This document shows, in pieces, positions 28,318 to 37,357 of a DNA stretch of 53,542 nt (its first letter is position 1; each line of letters starts with the position of its first letter). Location: NCBI GenBank assembly GCA_002862545.1, contig PKDJ01000296.1, positions 1 to 53,542 of the forward strand, given 5' to 3'. This stretch comes from Pseudomonadota bacterium. GTDB taxonomy: Bacteria > Myxococcota_A > UBA796 > GCA-2862545. The notes beneath the pieces were generated by a model that saw only the letters and a program-made list of their open reading frames with translations, ran no database searches and had not been told where the DNA came from. A program made the position numbers and the translations under genes.

Positions 28318-29042
28318 GGGGCCACGGCCTCCACCACCGTCAGGCTCACCAGCTCCGCAGGGCAGGGCATCGGATCGTCGATGATCAGGGCGTAGCGCGC
28401 CGCCCGCTCCATCTGCTGCTTCTCGTTGTCGGCGGTGGGAATCACCTCGAGCTCGGGGTCGGACAGCAGGCCGAGGTTGGACAGTCCGCCGATCCGCTCG
28501 CCATCGAGCCAGAAGGACAGTGCCTGGCTCGGTCGCGCCTTCTGGCGCTCGCGCAGCTCCTTGGCCGCCTCGAGGTCGATCTGAACGGCCGTGCGCGGCG
28601 TCATCGACATGTCCATGCGGACCAAGGCGCTCTGCACGAGGTCGGGCCCGAGGAGCACGGGACCGTCCTGCTCGCCGTCACGGACTTCGAACCGGCCCTG
28701 CTGGATCAGCGAGCCGGGAATGTGCTCCGCCACCTCCGGATCTTCCGGCAGCGTCGCGATGAGCTCGAGGCCGTCTGAGGTCGGACGCAGCTCGTGGGGC
28801 AGGCCCATGGTCTCGAGACGGGCGGTCACGGTGGCCGTCGCCTCGGGACAGGTCTTGATCACCATGGTCACGGTGTCGCCCGTCGCCGCCCGGCCGAGGA
28901 AGCCGTAGTACAGCAGGTAGGCGTAGAGGACGAAGACGATGATCGTCATCACGATCGGCGCCAGGTAGAGCAGGAAGCCGAAGCCCCCGGGCTTCAGGGC
29001 GTCGTCTTCTTCGGGCTGCGGGACATCGACTTCGTCGGACAT
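28314..29042 (-). CDS. single-span membrane protein with SecD P1-like periplasmic domain
   Basis: 242 residues. A cytoplasmic tail, one helix (LAPIVMTIIVFVLYAYLLYY), then a periplasmic part whose motif order resembles the first periplasmic domain of SecD: a ferredoxin-like half (VTARLETMGLPHELRP, DGLELIATLPED), then GRFEVRDGEQDGPVLLGPDL, a segment like SecD's EFNSEGAKKF (VQIDLEAAKELRERQ), and LSFWLDGERIGG in place of LAIVLDGKVISAP. No further SecD helices or SecF follow, so it is not a translocase. A peptide-handling role is inferred from the fold only. It is first in a two-gene operon. Confidence 0.6.
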   Translation of the reverse strand: MSDEVDVPQPEEDDALKPGGFGFLLYLAPIVMTIIVFVLYAYLLYYGFLGRAATGDTVTMVIKTCPEATATVTARLETMGLPHELRPTSDGLELIATLPEDPEVAEHIPGSLIQQGRFEVRDGEQDGPVLLGPDLVQSALVRMDMSMTPRTAVQIDLEAAKELRERQKARPSQALSFWLDGERIGGLSNLGLLSDPELEVIPTADNEKQQMERAARYALIIDDPMPCPAELVSLTVVEAVAP

Positions 29043-29257
29043 GTGGGCTTGTACTCTCGCACCGTCGGCGGGGCACGCAGCGTACCGCCGCAGGGGGCGG
29101 CGGGGTCAGTATGGTTCGGATGCACGGACTCGCCCTTCCATCGCGAGCACTCCGCCCTCCTGCGTAGCCTCCGGTAAGGGCCTTCCCCGATCTCGTTCGC
29201 CCAGCCGAGAGGGGGCCAAGGTCAGCTGCGGAGGCCTCCCGCGCCCACGCGGAGGCC

Positions 29258-29320
29258 GGGAGGCGCACGGGTCCGGCGGAGGCGAAGCCCCCTACGCGCG
29301 GTGGGTGTGGTCCAGTCTCG
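29258..29320 (-). repeat. dispersed repeat core copy R2 (short, divergent)
   Basis: About 63 nt match the most conserved core of the repeat family (CGCACGGGTCCGGCGGAGGC, CCCCCTACGCGCGG, TGGTCCAGTCTCGT). It is closest to R1 and to the inverted copy at 46808, all of which read CCCCCTACGCG or CGCGTAGGGGG where R3-R6 read CCCCCTAGGCG. The hairpin-bearing terminus is absent. The rest of 29043-29385, upstream of the SecD-P1-like gene, shows no gene. Confidence 0.7.
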
Positions 29321-29385
29321 TGAGGACGCATTAGCAGCGTGGATCGGGTTTGCGCACAGTACGCGTATGGGCGGTGGCCTGCCGC

Positions 29386-30396
29386 TCAGCGGAGGGCGGC
29401 CGATGTAGGCCTGTCGACTCCGTTGGGGACACTGAGAGCATGCGTGAGGAGATGAACCAGTCGAGCTGCAACCTTTGCAGTGCGCTGATCCTGGTCGTGG
29501 TCTGGATTCAGCTCGGCGATGTCCGCGACGAGCACGGGGCATGAGGCTTCGGTGATGGTGTGTAGCAACAGGGACTCGATGATCTCCAAGGACACGCCGC
29601 GTGCAGCGGGTGCGCTGACGCCAGGGGCTTGACCTGCAGGGAGGACATCGAGGCAGAGGGTGATGTAGAGGCTGTCGACTTCTCCGAGGAATGCGTGGAG
29701 GGTCTGTCGTGCCTCCGGTAGCCTCCAGGGAGTGAGCTCCTGGTCAAGCACATGGGTGACGCCGAGTGCTCGCGCACGATCGAAGAGAGAGCGCGTGTTT
29801 GCGTCCTGGCAGATACCGAAGACGCCGTAGTGGAACGGCCAGCCTCGGCGCTCACAGTCCTGGGCGATCTGAAGGAACGGGGTGCCAGAGCTGTTGACGG
29901 CAGCATTGTTGCGGAGGTCGAAGTGCGCGTCGAAGTTGAGGATACCGAGGCGCGGTATCCTGTTTGGCTGACACTTGCTGAGGTATTGCGCCTGTCCGAG
30001 GTAGCTGCCATATGCAACCTCATGTCCCCCGCCGAGCACGACGACCCGGTGTCCTTGTTGAAGGCAGCTGTCGATCGCATCGGCCAGGCGGCACTGGGCA
30101 CCTGCGAGATCTCCGTCGAGGCAGGTCACATCGCCGCAGTCGTAGACCGATACGGCTCCGTGCCAGGCTTTGCTAGCGAGCGCTCTTCGGATCGCGTGTG
30201 GCCCTCCCCGGGCGCCGACGCGCCCCTTGTTGCGGCGCACCCCCTCGTCGCACGCAAAGCCAAGGAGCACGAGGCCTGGAGGCCCATGAGGGCTGTATGG
30301 CATCACCACTTCATGCCAACGAACCCCCCCCGGGCCTTCTTCCGGATCGGAGCGACCAGACCATACACTGGCACTGAACGGCCTATCTATCAGCAC
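29386..30396 (-). CDS. hutG: formimidoylglutamase (arginase/ureohydrolase family)
   Basis: GTG 30396 with GGGGGAGG just upstream gives 336 residues. Ureohydrolase manganese-site motifs are present: GGGHEVAYG, NFDAHFDLR and LCLDVLPAGQAPGVSAPAA, the last being typical of HutG rather than arginase. HutG hydrolyses N-formimidoyl-L-glutamate to glutamate and formamide in histidine breakdown. No hutH, hutU or hutI is nearby. The gene follows the ankyrin-tailed asparaginase by 64 nt, so both may be expressed together for amino-acid nitrogen use. Repeat copy R2 lies 65 nt beyond its stop. Confidence 0.88.
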   Translation of the reverse strand: MLIDRPFSASVWSGRSDPEEGPGGVRWHEVVMPYSPHGPPGLVLLGFACDEGVRRNKGRVGARGGPHAIRRALASKAWHGAVSVYDCGDVTCLDGDLAGAQCRLADAIDSCLQQGHRVVVLGGGHEVAYGSYLGQAQYLSKCQPNRIPRLGILNFDAHFDLRNNAAVNSSGTPFLQIAQDCERRGWPFHYGVFGICQDANTRSLFDRARALGVTHVLDQELTPWRLPEARQTLHAFLGEVDSLYITLCLDVLPAGQAPGVSAPAARGVSLEIIESLLLHTITEASCPVLVADIAELNPDHDQDQRTAKVAARLVHLLTHALSVPNGVDRPTSAALR

Positions 30397-30460
30397 GGCC
30401 TCCCCCGACCGGTTTGACTCGGCATCCCAGCGCTTGCACACAGACTACGGGCTGCGCCGC

Positions 30461-32173
30461 TCAACCGTCTGCCAGTAAGGTCTGTACCGTACGATGTCCG
30501 CCTGCCTGGGCTGAATCCGCGGGTGTCGTTCCCCATCGGTCCCTCGCGCTTCTGTCGGCGCCGTGGTCAAGGAGCACCCGCACAGTCTGCAGGTGACCCT
30601 CCACCGCTGCCAAGTGCAGCGGTGTTCGTCCATCGTAGTCCCTCGTCGACGGGTCGGCGCCGTACTTCAGCCAGCGATGAACCCCTTCAGAGTCCCCCTG
30701 ACTGGCAAGGGTACAGAGTACCGCCGGATCGACGCTGACCTCGGCTCCTCCCTCCAGCAGGCGGTCCGCAGCGTCCTCATGACCGTTCTGCACCGCATCG
30801 TAGAGGGGAGTAGCTCCCCAGCGGTCCTTGGCGTTCACCGTGGCTCCGCGTGCGATCAGGAAGGACACAACCTCCGCGTGCCCCTCTGCGGCCGCAAGGT
30901 GCAGTGCGGTTCGGCCATCGTAGTCTGCAGCGGTCGGATCCGCGCCACCGTCGTACATCCGACGCAGCCCCTTCAGGTCACCGAGGGAGGCCGCCGAGCA
31001 CAGGAGCACTGGATAGAGAGCTTGCTCGACCTCGCTTCGCCGCTCCGGCGTGCGGGCGAAGAGGGCATCCGCCACGGTGTTGACGAAGGCCTTTTCCTGA
31101 AAACCGAAGCGCCCCTCGTGCGTCGTGTTGCTCAACTCTCCACGAAGAGACTCCGGCATTAGGCGGCGGACTACTGCAGGTTCCAGGTCTTGTGAGAGGA
31201 GGAATGCAAGCTTCGTGAGGGCTGCCTCGGTGGTCATGTCGCTCCCGGGAACGACTCCCGCCTCGGCGAGTGCCGTGCCTGCTGCATAGGCCGCTACCAC
31301 CTCTCCCCGGGAGCACTGAGTGGTGTTGACGATGACCACGCCGCGCTCCGATGCTGCGCGCAGGGCCGCCAGGAAGTTTGCGCGATTGTCGGGTGCATTC
31401 CCCGCGCCATATGTCTCGAGTACGAGGCCGGCGAGCGGAGGTCGAAGAAAGTTCTCCAGGATCGAATCAGTGATCCCCGGGAATAATCGCAAGGTCGCCA
31501 CGTTGGGATTCGTGATGGGCGTGATGCGGAACGGCTCACCCGAAGGCGGGCGAATCGTATCCCAAGCGATGTCAATCTCGATACCCACGGTCGCTAGCGG
31601 TGGCGCATTGTCGGAGCCGAATGCCTCCAGTCCACTGGCGTCGATCTTGCGGGTCCGGTTCCCGCGGAACAGACGGCTGCGGAAATAGAGCCCCACCTCG
31701 GGGATGTCGTAGTGGCCTGCGATGAGTAGCGCATCCAGGAGATTGTCGTCACCGTCGTTGCGGACCTCGCTCAGCGGGATCTGCGAGCCTGTGACAATCA
31801 CCGTCTTGCTGAGGTTCTCCAGCATGAAAGAAAGAGCCGAGGCTGTGTACGCCATCGTGTCGGTCCCATGCAGAACCAGGAAGGCGTCATAGTCGTCGTA
31901 GTAGCGCTCGATGTCACGGGCGATGCGTACCCAGTCCCCCATGCCCATGTTCGAGGAGTCCAGCAGCGGTTGGTACTCGAGCATGGTGTAATGGATCCGT
32001 TGGCCGTGTCGTGAGACGGGCGTGACGCCGGGAGGCTGTTCGGGATCCTGGAAGGACGGGATTCGCTGCAGCATCTGCATGAATCTTCCTGGTGCGGGCT
32101 CGTAACCGCGTGGCCCCTTCACCATTCCGATCGTCCCACCCGTGTAGATCATCAACACGCTGCGCTCGGACAT
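30461..32173 (-). CDS. L-asparaginase with C-terminal ankyrin repeats
   Basis: ATG 32173 (RBS GAAGAG) gives 570 residues. Residues 1-345 are a type I asparaginase: first threonine motif MIYTGGTIGM, second motif VLHGTDTMAYTAS, and VIVTGSQIPLSEVRNDGDDN. Residues 386-570 are ankyrin repeats in two similar blocks (ADYDGRTALHLAAAEGHAEV and RDYDGRTPLHLAAVEGHLQT), evidently an internal duplication. The enzyme hydrolyses asparagine to aspartate and ammonia. Asparaginase followed by ankyrins is the architecture of the mammalian ASPG (60-kDa lysophospholipase) protein. No signal peptide, so cytoplasmic. Base composition is lower in GC than that of the flanking core genes. Confidence 0.92.
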   Translation of the reverse strand: MSERSVLMIYTGGTIGMVKGPRGYEPAPGRFMQMLQRIPSFQDPEQPPGVTPVSRHGQRIHYTMLEYQPLLDSSNMGMGDWVRIARDIERYYDDYDAFLVLHGTDTMAYTASALSFMLENLSKTVIVTGSQIPLSEVRNDGDDNLLDALLIAGHYDIPEVGLYFRSRLFRGNRTRKIDASGLEAFGSDNAPPLATVGIEIDIAWDTIRPPSGEPFRITPITNPNVATLRLFPGITDSILENFLRPPLAGLVLETYGAGNAPDNRANFLAALRAASERGVVIVNTTQCSRGEVVAAYAAGTALAEAGVVPGSDMTTEAALTKLAFLLSQDLEPAVVRRLMPESLRGELSNTTHEGRFGFQEKAFVNTVADALFARTPERRSEVEQALYPVLLCSAASLGDLKGLRRMYDGGADPTAADYDGRTALHLAAAEGHAEVVSFLIARGATVNAKDRWGATPLYDAVQNGHEDAADRLLEGGAEVSVDPAVLCTLASQGDSEGVHRWLKYGADPSTRDYDGRTPLHLAAVEGHLQTVRVLLDHGADRSARDRWGTTPADSAQAGGHRTVQTLLADG

Positions 32174-32432
32174 CTCTTCAACCTCGCTCGTGATCGCACT
32201 TGGGCACTGTTGGGCGCTGGCGTGGCCCCCTTGTGGATGAGTGGCCTGTGTCAGGCCAGACCCTACAACGGAATGGGTCGGAACTCGACCCCGCGTTCGA
32301 TCCGGAAAGACCGTACTCCGCCTTATGACCCTACGCCTGCCATTCTGCATCGACTGAGGGTGCCCATTCCGCATGAAGCTTGGGTCCGAGAGTGAACGTC
32401 GCCCTCGATGACAGGCTGTGGCGCTGGCTTGG

Positions 32433-33911
32433 CTACCCGCTACAGTCCGTTCGCTCGTGGATGAAGCATACAGGCTCAGGTTCGCATAGGCTTAGGGTCA
32501 TACGCGCATCTGGGCAGTACCACCCATTGTCTTCCCCCACCTGAAACGTGGCTCCAACCGCCTCTCGCGTTGACCAGACGACGCTGTCGGCGAGAGGCAG
32601 TGCGTGCATGGAGGGCCCGTCGGAGACTTTACTTGGGTCGAACGGTCCATAGAGCTCCACACCAAGACTCGCTTTTGATCCCGTGTTGAGGCCCCAGAGC
32701 TCGACAACATGGTCGCCGGCCGTCAGCTCAACCGGAATCATCCACCAGTAGTGGAAGTTCTCAAGATCATCGCCGATCTTCTCCCACACAGTGAGGCCAT
32801 CGACCACCAAGCGGCCATAGTTGTCTGCTCCAATGCCCGTGATGTAGGTAGCGGTGTCGGGGAGATCGAGGCAGACTTGAAAACCCACCCACTCATCGAA
32901 CGGGCGCTGACCCGCAAGCACGTCTCCCGGGTCGCACGCCCAGATTCCGACATCGTTCATGCGACCATTGCTCACGCCATCGTCTTGCCCCCAATGCGCA
33001 TCTTGGACGATGAAGTCATCTGGGTAGCGCGCTCCCAGCATTCCGTAGGTGACCTGCGTGGGACTCGGGCAGACATGCTCTGGCTCACCTTGAAATGCGG
33101 CCGGAATCTCAAACCGACGCACACACTCTGCTGCTGTTGAGCTGGGGATCCAGCCATCTGGACACTCGCAGGTCGCGAGGCCGCTCTGTACGGCAATGGC
33201 CTGAGGGGTATCTGGGTCATTGGATACAATCTCTAGCTGACCCTCCCATCCCCCTACCTCATCTGGGGCAAAGGTGACCTCCACCTCACGCCGCTCCCCG
33301 GCAGAAAGCGTTTCTCCTTCCAGGATGGAGCTTTCGGAGAGGAATAGCCAGCGGGAGTGCGTGCTCACATAGTCGACACTGGTGATTGACAACGGGCCCT
33401 CTCCGGCATTTCGCACGCTGAGAATCATCGACTCGCGGGAGCCTGTGATCACGCTACCGAAGTCATACGTGTCGGGCTCGATGACGATGTGTCCGAGGGG
33501 CGTCCGGCCTGCCAGCTGCACCTGCTCTGCGGCGACGTCATCGCGATCGGCATGGAACAACACGCTACCGATAAAGTCACCGCCGTATTCGGGTGTGAAT
33601 GAGGCGCTCACGACGTGCGCCTCACCGGGCGCCAGCTCAAGGACACCCTCCAGTCCGACACGAAACACTCCGTTGTCGTCGGGCAAGCCGGTCGCGCCTA
33701 CGACGAACGAGCGGTCACCGAGGTTTGTGAGGGTGATATTGGTCTCGGCTTGATCGCCGACGTTGACCGTTCCGAAATCGAGCGCCCGGGGCATGACCTC
33801 AAGCGCGTTGCGTTCATCCCTCCCGGTGTCGGCGGCGACATCCTGTTTCGTGTCTCCGATACTGTACTCGGTACAGCCGAACGAAGTTATCGCAAATATA
33901 CAATACCGCAC
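32433..33911 (-). CDS. lipoprotein with choice-of-anchor-D/ASH-like domains
   Basis: GTG 33911, 5 nt after GGAGG, gives 492 residues with a lipoprotein signal ending ITSFGC. Upstream ATGs in frame lack this spacing. Residues 35-260 contain two or three Ig-like repeats of the ASH/choice-of-anchor-D type (LDFGTVNVGDQAETNITLTN; YDFGSVITGSRESMILSVRN; VTFAPDEVGGWEGQLEIVSN). A cysteine-rich hinge (CECPDGWIPSSTAAEC) follows, then a beta-sandwich resembling a PA14/carbohydrate-binding fold (DNYGRLVVDGLTVWEK; AGDHVVELWGLN). Probably a surface adhesion or binding protein. The extreme 5' end is unusually AT-rich. Confidence 0.75.
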   Translation of the reverse strand: MRYCIFAITSFGCTEYSIGDTKQDVAADTGRDERNALEVMPRALDFGTVNVGDQAETNITLTNLGDRSFVVGATGLPDDNGVFRVGLEGVLELAPGEAHVVSASFTPEYGGDFIGSVLFHADRDDVAAEQVQLAGRTPLGHIVIEPDTYDFGSVITGSRESMILSVRNAGEGPLSITSVDYVSTHSRWLFLSESSILEGETLSAGERREVEVTFAPDEVGGWEGQLEIVSNDPDTPQAIAVQSGLATCECPDGWIPSSTAAECVRRFEIPAAFQGEPEHVCPSPTQVTYGMLGARYPDDFIVQDAHWGQDDGVSNGRMNDVGIWACDPGDVLAGQRPFDEWVGFQVCLDLPDTATYITGIGADNYGRLVVDGLTVWEKIGDDLENFHYWWMIPVELTAGDHVVELWGLNTGSKASLGVELYGPFDPSKVSDGPSMHALPLADSVVWSTREAVGATFQVGEDNGWYCPDARMTLSLCEPEPVCFIHERTDCSG

Positions 33912-34340
33912 ATCTGCCTCCATGGAGAGCATATCGCTGCACACTCACTCCGCTCGTTGCTCCGAGTACCTCCGTCGGCACACGAGGCCTGTTTCAGTCC
34001 CGTCCCCGGGTGTGCCTCGGGAGCGCACTCGAACCCTTGATGGGGCCCGGCTCACGTTAGCTGCCCATGGCTCTGCTCGAGGCGGGTCTCGGTGCATGTA
34101 TCAGCACGCTCGGGGTGGTGTGAGTGCTCTGACGCTGGGATGCGGGTCGGCTAGGGTGGATGGTCGGCCTCCGCGTGCATCCACCGCACTCGCCACCAGA
34201 CGTTGACATCGACGAATCGGGGCCGCGACCGAACGGTATGAACAGCGGAAGTCCCACCTCCGCAGGTGTGCACCCAAAAGAGGTTGTGCATGTTGAGCGG
34301 ATGCGCGAGTCTAGCTGCCAACTCAGACCAAGGATACGTC
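33912..34340. other. 429-nt gap between divergent genes, no confirmed gene
   Basis: Contains the divergent promoters of the lipoprotein and the small barrel protein. A minus-strand reading shows FVDVNVW near 34210, recalling a PIN-domain start, but nothing else of that domain follows. Confidence 0.3.
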
Positions 34341-34622
34341 ATGTACTACCGAGTCACCACCGTCACGCATAAGCCCGAGAGCCGGGATGCGATCTTCGCC
34401 TACGCCGACAGCGTGCGCGCCCAGATGCAAGCCATTGTTGGCCTGCAGAAGGTCGACACGGTCGAGGTGGCAGAGGGCACGATGCTCCTCGTCGCGGTCT
34501 ACGACACCGCTGCGAATGCGGAAGAGGGCGCCAAGGTTGCACAGCAGGTCCTCGGTGGTATGGCTGCGCACTTCACGGCGATGCCCACCCAGCAGGTCGG
34601 GCCCGTCGTCTGGAGCCTCTGA
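34341..34622 (+). CDS. small dimeric alpha-beta-barrel (ABM-like) protein
   Basis: ATG 34341, with AAGGA upstream, gives 93 residues. The pattern MYYRVTTVTHKPESRDAIFA, GLQKVDTVEVAEGTMLLVAV, and a final helix plus strand fits the ferredoxin-like fold of antibiotic-biosynthesis-monooxygenase/stress-responsive barrel proteins. No catalytic assignment is possible. An alternative upstream ATG at 34290, also with a GAGG site, would add 17 residues. Confidence 0.6.
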   Translation: MYYRVTTVTHKPESRDAIFAYADSVRAQMQAIVGLQKVDTVEVAEGTMLLVAVYDTAANAEEGAKVAQQVLGGMAAHFTAMPTQQVGPVVWSL

Positions 34623-34677
34623 CACGGCGCCGGGTCGCGCCAGCGTTGGCACGACCCCGGGTCCGGTGTGCCTCGGC

Positions 34678-35140
34678 TCAGACGGCCGCGATGACTGCGT
34701 CGTAGTCCGGCTCCATGCCAGGGTGGTCGCCGACACAAGACCACGTCGCTGTCCCGGACGCGTCGATCACGAATACGGCGCGATTGCAAGGACGGTAGCC
34801 CTCGATGAAGGCAAAGTTCTCGAAGACGACACCGTAGGCCTCGGCTGCAGCAAGGTGGCGGTCTTACAGAAGTGGGAAGGTGATGCCATTCACTTCGGCG
34901 AACTTTCGGTTCGCGAAGGGGCTGTCGGGGCTGATGCCTAGGGCCTTGGCGTTGGCAGCTGTCAGTGCGGTGAGGCGGTCCTGAAAGACGCACATCTCTT
35001 CGTCGCAGATGCCGCTGAAGGCGGCAGGGTAGATGTCGAGAATGACCTTCTGGCTTCGTAGGCTCGAGAGCGAGACGACCTCTTTATCGGTCGATGTTCA
35101 CGAGGGCGACATCGGGGGTGATCTGACCGACTAGCGAGAT
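34678..35140 (-). pseudogene. peroxiredoxin (AhpE/PrxQ-like), inactivated
   Basis: Joined frames read SLVGQITPDVALVN, then KEVVSLSSLRSQKVILDIYP, AAFSGICDEEMCVFQDRL, SPFANRKFAEVNGITFPLL, a TAA stop, and DRHLAAAEAYGVVFENFAF to a final TGA. The resolving features of a thioredoxin-fold peroxiredoxin are there (cysteines in GICDEEMC, FPLL-x-D). Three lesions are visible: ATC in place of the start codon after GGAG, a one-base frameshift near 35088, and TAA at about 34873 where the family has Ser (TCA to TAA would be one change). The gene would have reduced peroxides. It is convergent with the small barrel protein gene. Confidence 0.85.
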
Positions 35141-35428
35141 TGGAAACTCCAGGGATGATGGGGATGCGGGGGGCGTTCTCACCCGCCCAGAGCCGATGGC
35201 AGGAGAAGGCGTCGTCGCCCTTGTTCTGTCGCGATTCCGACGGCCGTGAGTGCCCGGTCGGGCTTTGTTGGTCGAGGTCAGCGCCGAGGCCGCTGTGCAG
35301 GCCTGGTGCAGTGCGGCTTGGCGCAGGCCCGAGGCGCATCGCAGCCGGTGCCGCCAGCTCCCTGTGCAGTCCTGGCCGGGCGCCATTGTCTGGCTGACCT
35401 CGAGTGCAGCGCGGGCTAGGGAGTGAGC

Positions 35429-36589
35429 ATGCATGTCATGATCGCGGGTGCAGGCATTGGCGGCTGTGCGGCGGCGTGGGCACTCCAGCGACAGGGCTTC
35501 ACGGTCACGGTCTTTGAGCGGGCCAGCGAGCTTCGGGAGGTCGGTGCTGGGCTGAGCCTCTGGTCGAATGCGACACGTGTGCTCCGCCGGCTCGAGCTCG
35601 GTCATGTGGTCGAGGAGCTGTCCGTCGGGATGGCGGATGGCGGGCTTTATACGCACACCGGTGAGCAGCTTGCGCGCAATTCCATGCAGGCCCTCAACGA
35701 CCGCTACGGGGACCCGAACATTGTGGTCCATCGCGCAGACCTGTTGCAGGCGTTGGTCGCGGCCGTAGGCCGGGACAACATTCGGACGGACGCGAGCTGT
35801 GTCGGTGTCACGCAGAGCGAGGATGCTGTCACCCTGACGCTGAAGGGTGGGGACGAGGTGACCGGGGATGTTCTGATCGGTGCCGATGGCATCAAGTCGA
35901 CGGTCCGAGGGGCGATCGGCATCCCACTGCAGCTCCGGTACTCCGGTGCAGTCGGTATTCGGGGCATCGTGACGCTGGCGGACAGCGACATCGCTCCGGA
36001 TGAGGATGTCTACGGAATCTACATGGGTGAGGGGCGCCACGTCGGTCTGATGCCGCTCTCAGAGGGACGGGCGTACTGGTTCGTGAGCGAGTCTGCGCCC
36101 CTGGGCAGCCTGCCTGACCCCGATGGCGACCGCGCGACCTTTTCCGAGCGTCTCGCACACTGGCCATCGGCGATCAGCCGGATGATTGGCGCGACACCCG
36201 AAGACGCCATCCTCCGCAACGACATCTACGACCAGAGGCCGGTCTCGCGGTGGTGTGATGGGCGGGTGGCGCTGCTTGGTGATGCGGCTCACGCAACCAC
36301 GCCAAACCTCGGTCAGGGAGCCTGTCAGGCACTCGAGGACGCACTGATCCTTGCGCACTGTCTGGCGCGTCGCAGCGAGGCACCGGCGCAGGCCCTCCGT
36401 GACTACCAGCACCAGCGCAAGCGTCGCGCTTACCGCGTTGTCACCGCGTCGTGGTGGGCAGGGCAGATGTTCAACATGGCAAACCCGCTGCTCTGCACCC
36501 TGCGGAACTTGGCACTGCAGAAGCGCGGTGACGCGCGGAATGTGGAGCAACTCTCTTGGCTCTTAGACGAGCCTTTCGCGCTGACCTGA
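35429..36589 (+). CDS. FAD-dependent monooxygenase (aromatic hydroxylase family)
   Basis: ATG 35429 (RBS AGGGAG) gives 386 residues; GTG 35423 in frame is less likely. The FAD-binding motifs are complete: GAGIGGCAAAWALQRQGF, the DG motif VLIGADGIKSTVRGAIG, and the GD motif RVALLGDAAHATTPNLGQGA. These define the p-hydroxybenzoate-hydroxylase-like class A flavin monooxygenases such as zeaxanthin epoxidase-like and salicylate hydroxylase-like enzymes. The substrate is not evident. Its stop overlaps a possible ATG, and the next lipoprotein gene starts 18 nt later. Confidence 0.9.
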   Translation: MHVMIAGAGIGGCAAAWALQRQGFTVTVFERASELREVGAGLSLWSNATRVLRRLELGHVVEELSVGMADGGLYTHTGEQLARNSMQALNDRYGDPNIVVHRADLLQALVAAVGRDNIRTDASCVGVTQSEDAVTLTLKGGDEVTGDVLIGADGIKSTVRGAIGIPLQLRYSGAVGIRGIVTLADSDIAPDEDVYGIYMGEGRHVGLMPLSEGRAYWFVSESAPLGSLPDPDGDRATFSERLAHWPSAISRMIGATPEDAILRNDIYDQRPVSRWCDGRVALLGDAAHATTPNLGQGACQALEDALILAHCLARRSEAPAQALRDYQHQRKRRAYRVVTASWWAGQMFNMANPLLCTLRNLALQKRGDARNVEQLSWLLDEPFALT

Positions 36590-36606
36590 TGATGGGCGGA
36601 GGCTCC

Positions 36607-37317
36607 ATGATGCTGTTCATGATGCTTGCAGTGGCGTGCGGTGGTTCGACTCCACAGGTGGCACTCGACACGGCGCCCGCGGTCGTGGCGACGACGCCCG
36701 GAGGTGCCTCTACCGGAACCGTTGGCCCGAGCGGAGATGCGACGACTCCGACCGGAACCGCTGGAAGCGGGGGCGACGGGTCGAGCACGGCTTGGGAGGG
36801 ACGCGAGGGGGCCCTCGTTACGCGCGATTGCCTGTTCGAGGACTATGCCTACGCGGTTGATATCTTGCTCTCGTGCGGCTCCGAGCGCTTCGATGAGCCG
36901 CTACGCCTGCACACCTACAAGCGGCATGCCCATGCCCACCAGAAGGTCTTTGCCGACCAGCGCCTGACCTACCGGGATGGTCAGCTCTGGTATGACGGCT
37001 ACCGCCCCAGTCGCTGCATTCGCGTGGATGCTGTCGGGCAACTGAGGCTCACGACAGAGGCCAGTGACTGCACGGCGCTCCGACTCGCTCCGGCGGGGAT
37101 CGGGTTTCGCATCGAAGATACCAGCCGCGGCACGTGCGCGGGCCTCGGCGATGTGAGCTGCGATGGACACCGCTGGACAGGCGGCGTCGAGTGTGGAGGC
37201 ATCGAGCACCGGTATCTGCCTCTGCAGATGGGCGACTGCGGCGAGGCTCTCGCCTTCGACCTACTGACCCGCGCGGATGGCTGCTCGGGTGAGTACCCCG
37301 AAGACGCCTGTTTCTAG
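36607..37317 (+). CDS. lipoprotein with beta-trefoil-like cysteine-containing domain
   Basis: ATG 36607, 4 nt after GGAGG, gives 236 residues and a lipoprotein signal MMLFMMLAVACGG. A Gly/Thr/Ala/Pro-rich linker (residues 20-65) spans the envelope. The folded part (LEDYAYAV region to the end) has regularly placed cysteines and phrases such as WYDGYRPSRCIRVDAVG, GTCAGLGDVSCDGHRW and YLPLQMGDCGEALAFDLL, which recall ricin-type beta-trefoil repeats. The assignment is tentative. Likely in an operon with the FAD monooxygenase. Confidence 0.65.
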   Translation: MMLFMMLAVACGGSTPQVALDTAPAVVATTPGGASTGTVGPSGDATTPTGTAGSGGDGSSTAWEGREGALVTRDCLFEDYAYAVDILLSCGSERFDEPLRLHTYKRHAHAHQKVFADQRLTYRDGQLWYDGYRPSRCIRVDAVGQLRLTTEASDCTALRLAPAGIGFRIEDTSRGTCAGLGDVSCDGHRWTGGVECGGIEHRYLPLQMGDCGEALAFDLLTRADGCSGEYPEDACF

Positions 37318-37357
37318 TCCGGACAGTGACCGAGCTGTTGCCCGGTCGCTCGCATGC

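Noticed and set aside
32242..32258. Perfect hairpin TGGCCTG-TGT-CAGGCCA
   Set aside because: No T-run follows and no second copy was seen; a 7-bp stem can occur by chance in GC-rich DNA.
32174..32432. tRNA-like TTCGATCC near 32298
   Set aside because: No cloverleaf arms could be paired around it.
34151..34342. Minus-strand frame with FVDVNVW, like the start of a PIN-domain (VapC) toxin
   Set aside because: Only about seven residues match; no second or third acidic motif follows and no antitoxin is adjacent.
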